This document shows positions 1-8,807 of a stretch of 61,548 nt of DNA, one piece after another. Source of the stretch: an uncultured Oscillospiraceae bacterium (GTDB lineage: Bacteria; Bacillota; Clostridia; Oscillospirales; Acutalibacteraceae); the NCBI GenBank assembly GCA_900543555.1, contig UQRL01000008.1, forward strand, positions 1 to 61,548. The letters are read 5' to 3'. A model generated the notes under the pieces. That model ran no database searches. It saw only the letters and a list, made by a program, of their open reading frames with translations, and had not been told where the DNA came from. The first letter of the stretch is position 1. The number at the start of each line of letters is the position of its first letter. The position numbers and the translations under genes were made by a program.

Positions 1-203
1 GTCCTCAGTTCTACTTCCGTACCACCGACGTGACCGGCGTCATCTCCCTGCCCGAAGGCACCGAGATGTGCATGCCTGGCGATAACGTGGTGATGGACGT
101 TGAGCTGATCACCCCCATCGCTATCGAAGAGGGCCTGCGTTTCGCTATCCGCGAGGGCGGCCGTACCGTTGGCTCCGGCGTGGTCACCGCTATCAACGCC
201 TAA
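1..203 (+). CDS. tuf: Elongation factor Tu, C-terminal fragment
   Basis: The window opens inside this gene, and only the last 66 codons are present, read from position 3 to the TAA at 201-203. The peptide has the beta-barrel domain 3 sequence of EF-Tu, with the typical ending [19 protein letters not shown]-Tu carries aminoacyl-tRNA to the ribosome as a GTP complex. Codon choice is strongly biased to C- and T-ending codons, as expected for a very highly expressed gene. A clear terminator follows 30 bases downstream, so the gene ends its transcription unit. Confidence 0.95.
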   Translation, partial: PQFYFRTTDVTGVISLPEGTEMCMPGDNVVMDVELITPIAIEEGLRFAIREGGRTVGSGVVTAINA

Positions 204-232
204 GTTCTTTCGGAATCTTTTCTGAACGCAGA

Positions 233-260
233 AGACCGTCCCGCAAGGGGCGGTCTTTTT
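233..260 (+). terminator. Intrinsic terminator after tuf
   Basis: A 10-bp stem (AGACCGTCCC against GGGGCGGTCT, one G-T pair) closes on a GCAA tetraloop and runs into five T residues. Confidence 0.93.
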
Positions 261-335
261 GTGTTGCGAAATCCAGCGTTTTTTATAAATTCTTTCTTAC
301 TCATTTCTTAAAACCGTTTCTTCTGCTGGAACTTC

Positions 336-344
336 TGGTATAAT
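336..344 (+). promoter_or_regulatory. Extended -10 promoter element
   Basis: TGG directly precedes a perfect TATAAT at 339-344, which is an extended -10. The -35 region is poor (TTTCTT near 317). It lies 44 bases ahead of the membrane-protein start at 388. Confidence 0.55.
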
Positions 345-387
345 GAAACTGTAAGCAGAGGTGATTGTTGAGGAAGGAGGAACTCCT

Positions 388-1251
388 ATGAGCGAACTGG
401 CAACGGATACGAAACGGAAAAAACTTTCTTCCAGAGGGAAACAAGTGCTGGCCTATTCCATTGTGCTGGCGGTGTGCTATGCGGCATTTTGGCTCTTTGC
501 CGGCGGTACGGGGGCCATGGGCTACTCGTTCCTGGTGCAGCTTTTCACCCTGCCCCTGGCAAATTTCATCATCGCCCTTTTGATGGGCCTGGACAAAAGC
601 TGGAAGGAGCGCCAGTGGTGGCTGCTGCTGTACTTTGGCTTTGGCTTTTTTCTCATGCAGTATGGCACCTTCTCCCTGGGCAATATGCTCTCCAAAGGGA
701 GCTTTAACCTGCCGGAGTGGGGGTTGTTCTCCACAGGCATGGCCCTGGCTCTGCCTGGTATGGCCCTGGGCTCCGTCATCCGGTGGGGAAGGGAGCTGGC
801 CGCCCGCCCGGAGGGAATGCGCCGGGCGTGGCTGGTATACGGCCTGGTGTGGGGCGTGTGTGTCCTAGTCCCTTACCTAATTATCCTTCTAATCGGGGCC
901 TGCACCTTTGCGGCGTTGTTTATACCCATCCCTGAGGGCGTGTTCCTTTCTGTGGAGAGCATCATCCCGGCGCTGTTTTTGGCGGGCCCCTGTGGGATCG
1001 CCCAGGTGGCCGCTGCCGGGATGGGCTTCTTCCTGGGCAAATCCCCAGACTGGACCCGCCTGGTAAAATACCTGCCGGTGTTCGGGGCGGCGTCCTTCCT
1101 CGGCGTGGGGTTGGGGTTATCTTTCCTTCCCTGGGAGCTTTCTCCCCAAGTGGCGGCTGTTTTGATGCTCGCGTCCTTTCTGGGCGGGATGGTGCCGCCC
1201 TTGGTGGGCCTGGGCTTGGCCAGGGGGGCGCTGGCAAGCCGTGTCCGGTAG
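388..1251 (+). CDS. Polytopic membrane protein of unknown function
   Basis: The product has 287 residues and I do not recognise its family. After a short basic, soluble N-terminus (residues 1-20, rich in Lys/Arg) the protein is almost wholly hydrophobic, with about eight membrane segments, so it sits in the cytoplasmic membrane. No catalytic motif, ABC signature or transporter signature was seen. I chose the ATG at 388 because AGGAAGGAGG lies 7 bases upstream; an in-frame GTG at 361 would place that binding site inside the coding region. The gene stands alone between the tuf terminator and the metK riboswitch, with its own extended -10 promoter. No clear terminator follows it. Confidence 0.8.
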   Translation: MSELATDTKRKKLSSRGKQVLAYSIVLAVCYAAFWLFAGGTGAMGYSFLVQLFTLPLANFIIALLMGLDKSWKERQWWLLLYFGFGFFLMQYGTFSLGNMLSKGSFNLPEWGLFSTGMALALPGMALGSVIRWGRELAARPEGMRRAWLVYGLVWGVCVLVPYLIILLIGACTFAALFIPIPEGVFLSVESIIPALFLAGPCGIAQVAAAGMGFFLGKSPDWTRLVKYLPVFGAASFLGVGLGLSFLPWELSPQVAAVLMLASFLGGMVPPLVGLGLARGALASRVR

Positions 1252-1279
1252 AGGGTATGTCAGAGATAGAAACTTCCTG

Positions 1280-1308
1280 TTGACAACGCTTTCACAGCAT
1301 GCTATACT
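1280..1308 (+). promoter_or_regulatory. Sigma-A-type promoter of the metK transcript
   Basis: TTGACA at 1280-1285, a 17-base spacer, and TATACT at 1303-1308 preceded by TGC. The predicted start is near 1315, just before the riboswitch. Confidence 0.88.
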
Positions 1309-1332
1309 ATTTGTCACACAATTGCATACTTC

Positions 1333-1496
1333 CTTATCAAGAGAGGCGGAGGGACAGGCCCTGTGATGCCCGGCAACCTAGGGAAAAGCCAAGGAACCAT
1401 GTGGTTTGGCTGACCAAAAGGTGCCAATTCCTGCGGTGTATACCGAAAGATGAGGTGAAAAAGGACCCTCGTTTTTCGAGCGGTCCTTTTCTTTTT
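1333..1496 (+). promoter_or_regulatory. SAM-I (S-box) riboswitch with terminator
   Basis: The segment begins with the hallmark CTTATCAAGAGAGG and continues through the conserved GGAGGGAC and CCCGGCAACC blocks. It ends with a P3/P4-type region closing near 1452. This is the SAM-I aptamer that binds S-adenosylmethionine. The expression platform is a terminator at 1459-1490: a CTCG/CGAG inner stem stacked on AAAAGGACC/GGTCCTTTT, then a T-rich tail. High SAM should favour this terminator and stop transcription before metK, which starts at 1548. The match is to a known family, and the regulatory logic is the usual one for S-box genes. Confidence 0.95.
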
Positions 1497-1547
1497 CTCA
1501 AAAAAGAAGCTTGATAGGAGTGGAAATTTTTAGAAAGGGGAATTGTG

Positions 1548-2735
1548 ATGACAAAAAAGCTCTTTACTTCCGAATCTGTAACAGAAGGGCATCCCGATAA
1601 GGTCTGCGACCAAGTCTCCGACGCAGTGCTGGACGCCATTTTAGAACAGGACCCCGAGGCCCATGTGGCCTGCGAGACCACCGCCACCACCGGTGTGATC
1701 CATGTGATGGGCGAGATCACCACCTCCTGCTATGTGGATATCCCCGCCATCGTCCGCCAGGTGGTCAAGGACATTGGCTACGACGACCCCAAGTGCGGTT
1801 TTGACGGCAACACCTGCGGCGTGCTCACCTCCATCGATACTCAGTCCCCCGATATCGCCATGGGCGTCAACCAGTCCCTGGAGGCAAAAAACGGCGAAAC
1901 CGATGAGAACTCTCTCACCGGCGCCGGGGACCAGGGCATGATGTTCGGCTATGCCTGTGATGAGACCCCCGAGCTGATGCCGCTGGCCATCTCCCTGTCC
2001 CACAAGCTGGCCAAACAGCTGGCCGCTGTGCGCAAGGATGGCACCTTGAAATATCTGCGTCCCGACGGCAAGACCCAGGTCACCGTGGAGTACGACGGAG
2101 ACACGGTCAAGCGGGTAGATGCCATCGTCATCTCCACCCAGCACGACGAGGACGTGAAGATGGACAAGCTGAAGAAGGACCTGATCAAGTATGTGATCAA
2201 GCCCGTGGTGCCCGCCCAGCTGGTGGACCAAAACACCCGCATCTTCATCAACCCCACCGGCCGGTTTGTGATCGGCGGCCCTGTAGGAGACAGCGGCCTT
2301 ACAGGCCGGAAGATCATTGTGGACACCTACGGCGGCTACGGCCGCCATGGGGGCGGCTGTTTCTCCGGCAAAGACCCCACCAAGGTGGACCGCTCTGCTG
2401 CCTACGCCGCCCGCTGGGTGGCTAAGAATATCGTGGCCGCCGGCCTGGCAAAGCGCTGCGAGATCGAGCTTGCCTACGCCATTGGTGTGGCCCATCCCGT
2501 CTCCATCATGGTGGATACCTTTGGCACGGGCAGGGTTAGCGACGAGCTGCTGGCACAGGCTGTGGAAAAGGTCTTTGACCTGCGCCCCACTGCCATTATT
2601 AAGGAGCTGGACCTGCGCCGTCCCATCTACCGGCAGCTGGCCGCTTATGGCCACATGGGCCGGGAAGACCTGGACGTGCCATGGGAAAAGAAAAACCGCA
2701 CCGAAGCCCTTCTTCGGGCCGTGGCGGAACAGTAA
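1548..2735 (+). CDS. metK: S-adenosylmethionine synthetase
   Basis: The enzyme makes S-adenosylmethionine from methionine and ATP in the cytosol. The 395-residue product has the family length and its signature blocks: GHPDK at residues 14-18, GAGDQG at 125-130 (ATP-binding hexapeptide), and a Gly-rich [16 protein letters not shown] segment near residue 267. GAAAGGGG lies 7 bases before the ATG at 1548; the GTG codon immediately upstream (1545) is too close to it. Control by the SAM-I riboswitch gives product feedback. The trans-sulfuration-type gene metY lies 11 kb away, so this is the only methionine-cycle gene in the unit. Confidence 0.97.
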   Translation: MTKKLFTSESVTEGHPDKVCDQVSDAVLDAILEQDPEAHVACETTATTGVIHVMGEITTSCYVDIPAIVRQVVKDIGYDDPKCGFDGNTCGVLTSIDTQSPDIAMGVNQSLEAKNGETDENSLTGAGDQGMMFGYACDETPELMPLAISLSHKLAKQLAAVRKDGTLKYLRPDGKTQVTVEYDGDTVKRVDAIVISTQHDEDVKMDKLKKDLIKYVIKPVVPAQLVDQNTRIFINPTGRFVIGGPVGDSGLTGRKIIVDTYGGYGRHGGGCFSGKDPTKVDRSAAYAARWVAKNIVAAGLAKRCEIELAYAIGVAHPVSIMVDTFGTGRVSDELLAQAVEKVFDLRPTAIIKELDLRRPIYRQLAAYGHMGREDLDVPWEKKNRTEALLRAVAEQ

Positions 2736-2740
2736 AACAG

Positions 2741-2766
2741 GGGCGGGCCCGGTGCCCGTCCTTTTT
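2741..2766 (+). terminator. Terminator after metK
   Basis: An 8-bp stem (GGGCGGGC against GCCCGTCC, one G-T pair) with a 5-base loop is followed by five T residues. Confidence 0.7.
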
Positions 2767-2820
2767 CTGTGTGACACGCCGCCTTTTCCCTGCATAGGAT
2801 GTGTGTGGGAGGTGGTCTGA

Positions 2821-3165
2821 TTGGAAATCGTGTTTTGGGGCGTGACGGCGGCCCTGGCGGCCCTGGGCCTTATCGAGCTGGTGCGGATGCTGGTTTTTTG
2901 GCTCACCCGCCCCCTGCGCCCCGGCGCCCTCACCCTGGTGCTTTCCATCGAGGATGGGGAGGAGTGCGAGCAGCTCATCCGGGCAGGATTGGCCAGGCTC
3001 CAATGGATGGATTGGGGCCCCTGCCGCTTGGTGTGCGTCAATAAGAGGCAGGACCCCCAGGTGGAGGGGATCTGCAAGGTGCTGGAGCGGCGCTATCCGC
3101 AGCTGACCCTTTGCAAAACCCAGGATTTGGTGTATCATATACTGCAGAGCGATCAAGCGGATTAG
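2821..3165 (+). CDS. Small membrane-anchored protein of unknown function
   Basis: The product has 114 residues and is not recognised. Residues 3-27 form one hydrophobic membrane segment, and the remainder is a soluble alpha/beta-looking domain that would face the cytoplasm. That domain has a conserved-looking LVLSIEDGEECEQLIR stretch and two later cysteines. It starts with TTG, supported by GGGAGGTGG 5-6 bases upstream. It ends 19 bases before recD2, so the two genes are likely co-transcribed. No link to DNA repair can be drawn from the sequence itself. Confidence 0.65.
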   Translation: MEIVFWGVTAALAALGLIELVRMLVFWLTRPLRPGALTLVLSIEDGEECEQLIRAGLARLQWMDWGPCRLVCVNKRQDPQVEGICKVLERRYPQLTLCKTQDLVYHILQSDQAD

Positions 3166-3184
3166 CCGCTATGGGGGAACCGAT

Positions 3185-5398
3185 TTGGAAGAACAGGGAA
3201 AGGCCCTGCTGGAGCTTTCCGGCTCCGTAGAGCACGTTATCTATCACAACGACAAAAACCAATACACCGTTCTGGAGCTGGCGGCGGGAGAGGGCCTGGT
3301 CACCGTGGTGGGGGCCTTCCCCTTTGTCAGCGAGGGGGAGGAGCTGCGCATCTATGGCACTTGGCAGAGCCACCCCTCCTTCGGGGATCAGTTCAAGGCA
3401 GAGACCTTTGAGCGGGCCCGGCCAGCCACCACAGCCGCTATGCTGAAGTACCTGGCCTCTGGGACAGTGAAGGGCGTGGGCCCTGCCCTAGCACGGCGCA
3501 TCATCGACACCTTCGGCGACAAGGCCCTGGAAGTCATGGAGAAGGACCCGGAACGCTTGGCCCAGATCAAGGGCATCACCCCGGAAAAAGCCAAGGCCCT
3601 GGGGGAGGAGCTCAAGCGTGTTTACGGCATCCGGGAATTGATGATGTTCCTGGGGGCCTATGGTGTCCGGCCGGAAGAGACCGTGCTGGTGTGGAAGCAG
3701 TTTGGGGAGGCCTCTATCGCCTGTATTCAGGAAGATCCCTACTGCCTGTGCGGGGAGGGGTTGGACATCAGTTTTGACATTGCCGACGCCATTGCTGAAA
3801 GCATGGAAAAGCCCCGGGACGATGAGGGACGGGTGCAGGCCGGTGTGCTGTATGTGCTGCGGCACAACCTGAACAACGGCCACACCTGCCTGCCTGCGGA
3901 CAAGCTGGAAAAGGCTGCCGCCCAGCTCCTTTCCGTGGATTTAGAGGCCGTTCAAGACGCCTTGTACACCTTGTGCCAAGGCTTCCATACCGTGTGGGAG
4001 GAGTTCGGGGAGAGGGCGTATGTATTCCTGCAAAAGCAGCATGCGGGAGAGGCCTACATCGCCGCGCGGATGAGGTCCATGCTCTCCATGTCCTCCCATG
4101 CCATCAGCGGGGCAGAGGAAAAGATCGCCGCCATTGAGAGCGCGGACGGCATCCGCTATGCGGACAAGCAGAAAGAGGCCATTCGGGCCGCCTTGGAGCA
4201 GGGCATCCTCATCCTCACCGGCGGGCCAGGCACCGGCAAAACCACCACGTTAAACGCCATCATCCGCCTGCTGAAGGAGGCGGGGGAGAGGGTGTTCCTG
4301 GCCGCCCCCACGGGCCGGGCCGCCAAGCGCATGAGCGAACTGACCGGGGAGGAGGCCAAGACCCTCCACCGGATGCTGCAAGTGGACTGGGACGAGCACG
4401 ACGAGCCGGTGTTCACCCGCAACGAGCGCAACCCGCTGGAATGCGACTGCCTGGTCATCGACGAGCTTTCCATGGTGGATTCCTACCTGTTTGAGAGCGT
4501 GCTGCGGGCCCTGCCCTTCTCCTGCCGGCTGATCCTGGTGGGAGATGCGGACCAGCTGCCCAGCGTGGGGGCGGGCAACGTGCTGGGAGACCTGATGGCC
4601 TCTGGGCTGTTCCCAACGGTGCAGCTCAAAGAGATTTTCCGCCAGTCTATGGAGAGCTTGATTGTCCTCAGCGCCCACCGCATTGTGGAGGGAAAGCTGC
4701 CAGAGCTGCGCCGCCATGACAGCGATTTCTTTTTCCTTCCCCAAGAGGAGCCGGCCAAGGCGGCCCAGCTGATTGTATCCCTGTGCGGGGTGCGCCTGCC
4801 ACGAAGCTATGGGTTTTCCAACCTTTCCGATATCCAGGTGCTCTGTCCCGGGCGAAAGGGAGAACTGGGCACGGTAGAGCTGAACAAGCTCCTGCGGGAG
4901 GCTATCAACCCCCCCGCCAAGGGGAAGCGGGAGATCAAGCTGAACGGCAGCCTGTTCCGGGAGGGGGACAAGGTGATGCAGGTCCGCAATAACTACGATC
5001 TCCCCTGGACCAGGGAGGACGGCACCAGCGGGCAGGGAATTTTCAACGGCGATATGGGGGTCATTACGGAAATTGACAGGCCCGGCGGGGCCATCCACGT
5101 CCACATCGACGACAAGGATGTGCTTTACGATTTTGAACACGCCTCCACGGAATTGGAGCCCGCCTATGCAGTCACCATCCACAAAAGCCAGGGCAATGAG
5201 TTCCCCGCGGTGGTGATCCCTGTGCTGCGTCCGCCGTTCCAGCTGTGCTATCGAAACCTGCTCTATACAGGCGTCACCCGGGCCAAGCAGCTGCTCATCC
5301 TGGTGGGCCAGCGGAGCGTCATCAGCGCCATGATCGAAAATGACCGCAAAACACGCCGCTATACAGGGCTCAAGTGGTTCCTGCAGCGGGAGGAATGA
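3185..5398 (+). CDS. recD2: RecD2-type ATP-dependent DNA helicase
   Basis: This is a superfamily 1B 5'-to-3' helicase of the RecD2/YrrC type, which acts without RecB and RecC. The 737 residues include the extended N-terminal region that separates RecD2 from RecD, with OB-like and helix-hairpin-helix sequences (residues about 1-200). Walker A GGPGTGKT is at 346-353, Walker B VIDE at 424-427, and the SF1 motif VTIHKSQGNEF lies near 660. The start is TTG at 3185 with GGGGGAA upstream; the ATG at 3171 is in another frame. Such proteins help in DNA repair and replication-fork handling. The HAD gene starts 25 bases later and is probably in the same operon. Confidence 0.93.
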   Translation: MEEQGKALLELSGSVEHVIYHNDKNQYTVLELAAGEGLVTVVGAFPFVSEGEELRIYGTWQSHPSFGDQFKAETFERARPATTAAMLKYLASGTVKGVGPALARRIIDTFGDKALEVMEKDPERLAQIKGITPEKAKALGEELKRVYGIRELMMFLGAYGVRPEETVLVWKQFGEASIACIQEDPYCLCGEGLDISFDIADAIAESMEKPRDDEGRVQAGVLYVLRHNLNNGHTCLPADKLEKAAAQLLSVDLEAVQDALYTLCQGFHTVWEEFGERAYVFLQKQHAGEAYIAARMRSMLSMSSHAISGAEEKIAAIESADGIRYADKQKEAIRAALEQGILILTGGPGTGKTTTLNAIIRLLKEAGERVFLAAPTGRAAKRMSELTGEEAKTLHRMLQVDWDEHDEPVFTRNERNPLECDCLVIDELSMVDSYLFESVLRALPFSCRLILVGDADQLPSVGAGNVLGDLMASGLFPTVQLKEIFRQSMESLIVLSAHRIVEGKLPELRRHDSDFFFLPQEEPAKAAQLIVSLCGVRLPRSYGFSNLSDIQVLCPGRKGELGTVELNKLLREAINPPAKGKREIKLNGSLFREGDKVMQVRNNYDLPWTREDGTSGQGIFNGDMGVITEIDRPGGAIHVHIDDKDVLYDFEHASTELEPAYAVTIHKSQGNEFPAVVIPVLRPPFQLCYRNLLYTGVTRAKQLLILVGQRSVISAMIENDRKTRRYTGLKWFLQREE

Positions 5399-5422
5399 TT
5401 TCTGGGAGAGAGGACGTCACAC

Positions 5423-6106
5423 ATGGTAAAAGCAGTGCTTCTGGATGCCTATGGCACGCTCTTTGACACGGGAACGGGTTCTGTGCAGGCAGCCCAGGAG
5501 ATCCTGGCCCGCAATGGGCGGGAGGACCTTTCCCCAGCGGAATTCTACGGCCAGTGGAAGGCCCTTCACCACCGGCTGATGGAGGAGCTCCCCTCCTTTC
5601 GCACAGAGGCCCGGCTGTATGCCCAGGGCCTGGCCATGCTCTACCGGCAATACGGTTTTTCCCGGAATCCGGCGGAGGATGTGAAGGTGATGCTCCGTTA
5701 TCAGGGCACCCGCACCGCTTATCCAGAGGTGAATGCGGTGGTGGAGTCCCTTGCCACCCAGTACCTGCTCTGTGTGGCTTCCACAACGGATACAGCCCCG
5801 CTCCTGCGGGATTTAGCGCGGGCGGGTTTGCGTTTCCAGCATGTGTTCACCTCAGAGGCATTGGGGGCCTATAAACCGTCCCCGGCCTTTTACCAGCCCA
5901 TTTTGCGGGCGCTGGCCCTTTCTCCGAAGGAAACCGTATTTGTGGGGGACTCGTTAAAAGATGATGTGATCGGCCCAAAGAAAGTGGGGATTCGAACTGT
6001 TTGGGTCAATCGAAAATCGCTTCCCGTGGGGGATGTGTTCCCAGATGCCATCGTATCCTCCTTGGAGGGGCTGCCCGGCGTCCTAGAGGCATGGAAGGAA
6101 ACATAG
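5423..6106 (+). CDS. HAD-family hydrolase (subfamily IA)
   Basis: A soluble 227-residue phosphatase-like protein. Motif I is AVLLDAYGTLFD (nucleophile Asp at residue 8), motif II is the Ser/Thr in VASTTD, motif III is the Lys in YKPSP, and motif IV is FVGDSLKDD. The cap region between motifs I and II is helical, as in the IA subfamily (phosphoglycolate phosphatase and haloacid dehalogenase relatives). The substrate cannot be told from sequence. GGGAGAGAGG precedes the ATG. It follows recD2 by 25 bases and ends before a shared bidirectional terminator. Confidence 0.88.
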   Translation: MVKAVLLDAYGTLFDTGTGSVQAAQEILARNGREDLSPAEFYGQWKALHHRLMEELPSFRTEARLYAQGLAMLYRQYGFSRNPAEDVKVMLRYQGTRTAYPEVNAVVESLATQYLLCVASTTDTAPLLRDLARAGLRFQHVFTSEALGAYKPSPAFYQPILRALALSPKETVFVGDSLKDDVIGPKKVGIRTVWVNRKSLPVGDVFPDAIVSSLEGLPGVLEAWKET

Positions 6107-6123
6107 ATACATTTCCCAATGAG

Positions 6124-6165
6124 AAAAAGGCTGCGGTTCCCGTTTTCCAGGGTCGCAGCCTTTTT
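6124..6165. terminator. Bidirectional terminator
   Basis: AAAAAGGCTGCG pairs with CGCAGCCTTTTT, giving T-tracts on both strands between the convergent HAD and GNAT genes. Confidence 0.9.
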
Positions 6166-6168
6166 GCC

Positions 6169-6729
6169 TTATTCATCCAGAAACTTGGCCATGATATACA
6201 GGTCTCGATAAGAGCCGTCCGCCATGTGGACCTCCCGGCGGAGGGTTCCCTCAACCTCAAATCCCATTCGCAAGTACAGCCCCAGGGCTGGGGTGTTGCT
6301 GGTGTCCACCTCCAGGCACAGCTTGGTGATGCCCTGGCTGCGGCACCACCCCTCCTGAATCTCCAGCAGCCGCCGTCCCAGGCCCTGCCGCCAGTAGTCC
6401 TGGCGCACGGAGAGGCCCAGGCTGGCCCGGTGGCGGTAGCGCTGTTTTTCCATGGAGTAGGCACAGTTGCAGCAGCCAGCGATTTCCCCCTCCCCGGTCA
6501 GGGCCAGCAGGTTTAGGTGGTACCCCGCTTCTGCCCACTCCGCCAGCAGCTGGGCCTCTCGCTCCACGGGATAGATCTTTTCAAATTCCCCGGCCTCCAT
6601 GCTTAAAAAGGTGGTTTCCCGGTTCACCTGGGACATATACCGCATCACCGCCGGGGCGTCGGCGGCCTCTCCATTGCGGATGAGGAACACCTGCTTCTTT
6701 CCCTGAAAACGCTCTTGATACCGCGCCAT
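6169..6729 (-). CDS. GNAT-family N-acetyltransferase
   Basis: An acetyl-CoA-dependent acyltransferase of 186 residues. The acetyl-CoA loop is seen as SLGLSVRQDYWRQGLGRRLLE (residues about 103-123), with the Q-x-x-G-x-G/R signature, followed by the C-terminal NTPALGLYLRMGFEVEGTLR region typical of the RimJ/RimL and PhnO-like branch. The acceptor (protein N-terminus, antibiotic or small amine) is unknown. AAGGAGGGG precedes the start. It is a single-gene unit, read away from the divergent mreB/mbl gene. Confidence 0.87.
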   Translation of the reverse strand: MARYQERFQGKKQVFLIRNGEAADAPAVMRYMSQVNRETTFLSMEAGEFEKIYPVEREAQLLAEWAEAGYHLNLLALTGEGEIAGCCNCAYSMEKQRYRHRASLGLSVRQDYWRQGLGRRLLEIQEGWCRSQGITKLCLEVDTSNTPALGLYLRMGFEVEGTLRREVHMADGSYRDLYIMAKFLDE

Positions 6730-6760
6730 TTGGAACCCCTCCTTCTCTATTTAAGGAGAA

Positions 6761-6789
6761 AGTATAGCACAAGTGGGGAAGAAGCGCAA
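6761..6789 (-). promoter_or_regulatory. Promoter of the GNAT gene
   Basis: On the minus strand: TTGCGC, a 17-base spacer, and TATACT preceded by TGC. Confidence 0.72.
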
Positions 6790-6806
6790 GGAAAAGATTT
6801 CCCCTG

Positions 6807-6835
6807 TTGAAAAAAGGGCAAGGATGTAGTATAAT
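6807..6835 (+). promoter_or_regulatory. Promoter of the mreB/mbl gene
   Basis: TTGAAA at 6807-6812, a 17-base spacer, and a perfect TATAAT at 6830-6835. Its -35 lies 17 bases from the -35 of the divergent GNAT promoter. Confidence 0.85.
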
Positions 6836-6875
6836 AACACAGAATAACGACTTTGGGAATTTGTGCTGAGTAAGG

Positions 6876-7910
6876 ATGATTGTAAGGATGATAGGAACCG
6901 ATATCGCTATCGACCTGGGAACTTCCCGGTTCAAAGTGTATCTGGATGGAAAGGGCATCGTGATCAGCGAGCCCTCCATTATTGCTGTGGACAACCTGAC
7001 GGAAGAGGTTATCGCCGTGGGGGGCGACGCCTATAATATGCTGGGCCGCACCTCCGAGCGCATCACCGTGTCCCGGCCCCTGAAAAACGGCGTCATCTCG
7101 GACTTCTCCATGGCAGAGCAGCTCATCAGCTATTACTTAAGGCAGATCAGCCCCAGCCGGGTGTTCATGCCCCGGGTGGTGGTCAGCGTGCCCTGCAATG
7201 TCACCGAGGTGGAAAAGCGGGCCGTGGTAGAGGCCATCACCGCTGCCGGCGTGCGGAAGGTCTGCCTCATCGAGGAGCCTGTGGCCGCGGCCATCGGCGC
7301 GGGGGTGGATATTGCCGTGCCCCACGGCACCATGATTGTGGATATCGGCGAGGGCGCCACAGATATGGCGGTGATCTCCCTGAACGGCATCGCAGTGTCC
7401 AACTCCTGCAACATCGCCGGGGCGGATTTCAACGACGCCATCATCAAATATGTGCGCAAGAAGTTCAACCTGCTCATCGGGGACCGCACCGCGGAAGAGG
7501 CCAAGATCGCCATTGGCTGCGCCTATCCCCGCAAAAAGCTGATGGAATTCACTCTGAAAGGCCGCAACGCCATGACGGGCCTGCCGGAGACCACCGTGAT
7601 GAACTCTGACGAGATGATCGAGGCCCTGATCGAGCCCGCCATCTCCATCATCCGCACAGTCCAGGAGACCCTGGAGGCCACCCCTCCGGAGCTTTTGGCG
7701 GATATCTTCACCGACGGCATCTACCTTACCGGCGGCTCTGCCAACCTGTACGGCTTTTCCACTCTGCTTGCCAAAAAGACCAAGATCCCGGTGGTCACCT
7801 TTGATGAGCCTGAGAACTGCGTGGTGCTGGGCGCGGGCCGGGCCATCAAGTATATTGACAAGATGGACCGCGGCCACGGCAAGCTGAATCCCCTGGTGGC
7901 CTACTCATAA
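6876..7910 (+). CDS. mbl: MreB/Mbl-family actin-like rod-shape protein
   Basis: A bacterial actin of 344 residues that should form membrane-bound filaments guiding lateral wall synthesis. The ATPase fold shows phosphate-1 loop DIAIDLGTS (residues 9-17), phosphate-2 loop VDIGEGATDMAV (about 154-165) and the adenosine motif LTGGSANL near residue 286. The N-terminus IGTDIAIDLG resembles MreB/Mbl and not FtsA or DnaK. The start is uncertain: AAGG abuts both the ATG at 6876 and the in-frame ATG at 6888, and 6888 gives a more typical N-terminus. No mreC, mreD or rodA is nearby, so this looks like a stand-alone paralogue. I use mbl loosely; mreB cannot be excluded. Confidence 0.88.
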   Translation: MIVRMIGTDIAIDLGTSRFKVYLDGKGIVISEPSIIAVDNLTEEVIAVGGDAYNMLGRTSERITVSRPLKNGVISDFSMAEQLISYYLRQISPSRVFMPRVVVSVPCNVTEVEKRAVVEAITAAGVRKVCLIEEPVAAAIGAGVDIAVPHGTMIVDIGEGATDMAVISLNGIAVSNSCNIAGADFNDAIIKYVRKKFNLLIGDRTAEEAKIAIGCAYPRKKLMEFTLKGRNAMTGLPETTVMNSDEMIEALIEPAISIIRTVQETLEATPPELLADIFTDGIYLTGGSANLYGFSTLLAKKTKIPVVTFDEPENCVVLGAGRAIKYIDKMDRGHGKLNPLVAYS

Positions 7911-7929
7911 AACTTAAAAATGGTACATA

Positions 7930-7961
7930 AAAAGCGGGCTGGTGTGTTCCAGCCCGCTTTT
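7930..7961. terminator. Bidirectional terminator
   Basis: AAAAGCGGGCTGG and its exact complement flank a 6-base loop, between the convergent mbl and Cof-HAD genes. Confidence 0.93.
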
Positions 7962-7962
7962 G

Positions 7963-8778
7963 TCATGCCTGTTCCGCGCGGAGCTCCTCCTCCGCCAGCA
8001 CCCCTAAATGGAGGAGGGCGTTCTGCACGCCATCCTCTCCCACGGGGGTGGTCACATAGCCTGCGGCTGCCTTGGCGGCGGGGGTGCCGTTGCCAAGGGC
8101 CACGCTGTGGGCCGCCCAGGACAGCATCCGAACGTCGTTGTCCCCGTCTCCAAAGACCAGCAGCTCCTCCCGCTGCCAGCCGTACCGGTCCGCCACCGCC
8201 TGGATGCCCACCTCTTTGCCGCCTTCCTTGGGGATGATGTCCAGGATGGTCCCGCCGGCAGAGGTGATCTCGATGTGCTCCAGAGAGGCCAGCCGCCGCT
8301 GGGCCTCCTCTTTGGGTATGTAGGCCAGGAATTGCAGGATGGGGTGCTCCTCCAGCCGGGCGATGTGGTAGCTGCCCGGGGCGGAGAGCCCCTCCTTTTG
8401 AAAGTGCTCCCGGATGATGGGGGTCTCCACCATAAAGAAGCTGTCTTTTTCCTCGATCACCAGGCAGGGGAAGGGGTCCGCCTCCACCAGTTCCGCCAGT
8501 TTGCGGATGTCCTGGGGATGGTGGGCCATCCGGTGGAGCACCCGGCCCTCCCGGTCCAAGGCCAGCTGGCCGTTTAAGGTGACGAAACCGTCAAAGGGGA
8601 AGAGATCCTCCAAAAAGGTGACCATGGCGGGGATGCGCCCTGTGGCCACAAACAGCTTAATGCCCTTTTTCCGCAGGGCCTCCAGGCACCGCAGGGTAGA
8701 GGGGGGTATCCTGCCGCCCCCTTTCGGGGAGTGGTCCAGCAGGGTGCCGTCGATGTCGAAAAAGATAGCTTTGATCAT
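7963..8778 (-). CDS. Cof-type HAD-IIB sugar/nucleotide phosphatase
   Basis: A 271-residue phosphatase of the Cof/YwpJ type. Motif I FFDIDGTLLD (residues 6-15) and motif IV GDGDNDVRM (about 217-225) are intact, and the large alpha/beta IIB cap lies between them. Such enzymes remove phosphate from small sugar phosphates, pyridoxal phosphate or nucleotides; the actual substrate is unknown. It is the last gene of a minus-strand run murC, DUF6483-like, HAD, with 29 bases separating it from the gene before. Its ribosome binding site is weak (AAGGGA about 12 bases upstream). Confidence 0.88.
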   Translation of the reverse strand: MIKAIFFDIDGTLLDHSPKGGGRIPPSTLRCLEALRKKGIKLFVATGRIPAMVTFLEDLFPFDGFVTLNGQLALDREGRVLHRMAHHPQDIRKLAELVEADPFPCLVIEEKDSFFMVETPIIREHFQKEGLSAPGSYHIARLEEHPILQFLAYIPKEEAQRRLASLEHIEITSAGGTILDIIPKEGGKEVGIQAVADRYGWQREELLVFGDGDNDVRMLSWAAHSVALGNGTPAAKAAAGYVTTPVGEDGVQNALLHLGVLAEEELRAEQA

Positions 8779-8807
8779 AAAATAAGTCCAGTCCCTTTGC
8801 TACAAAT

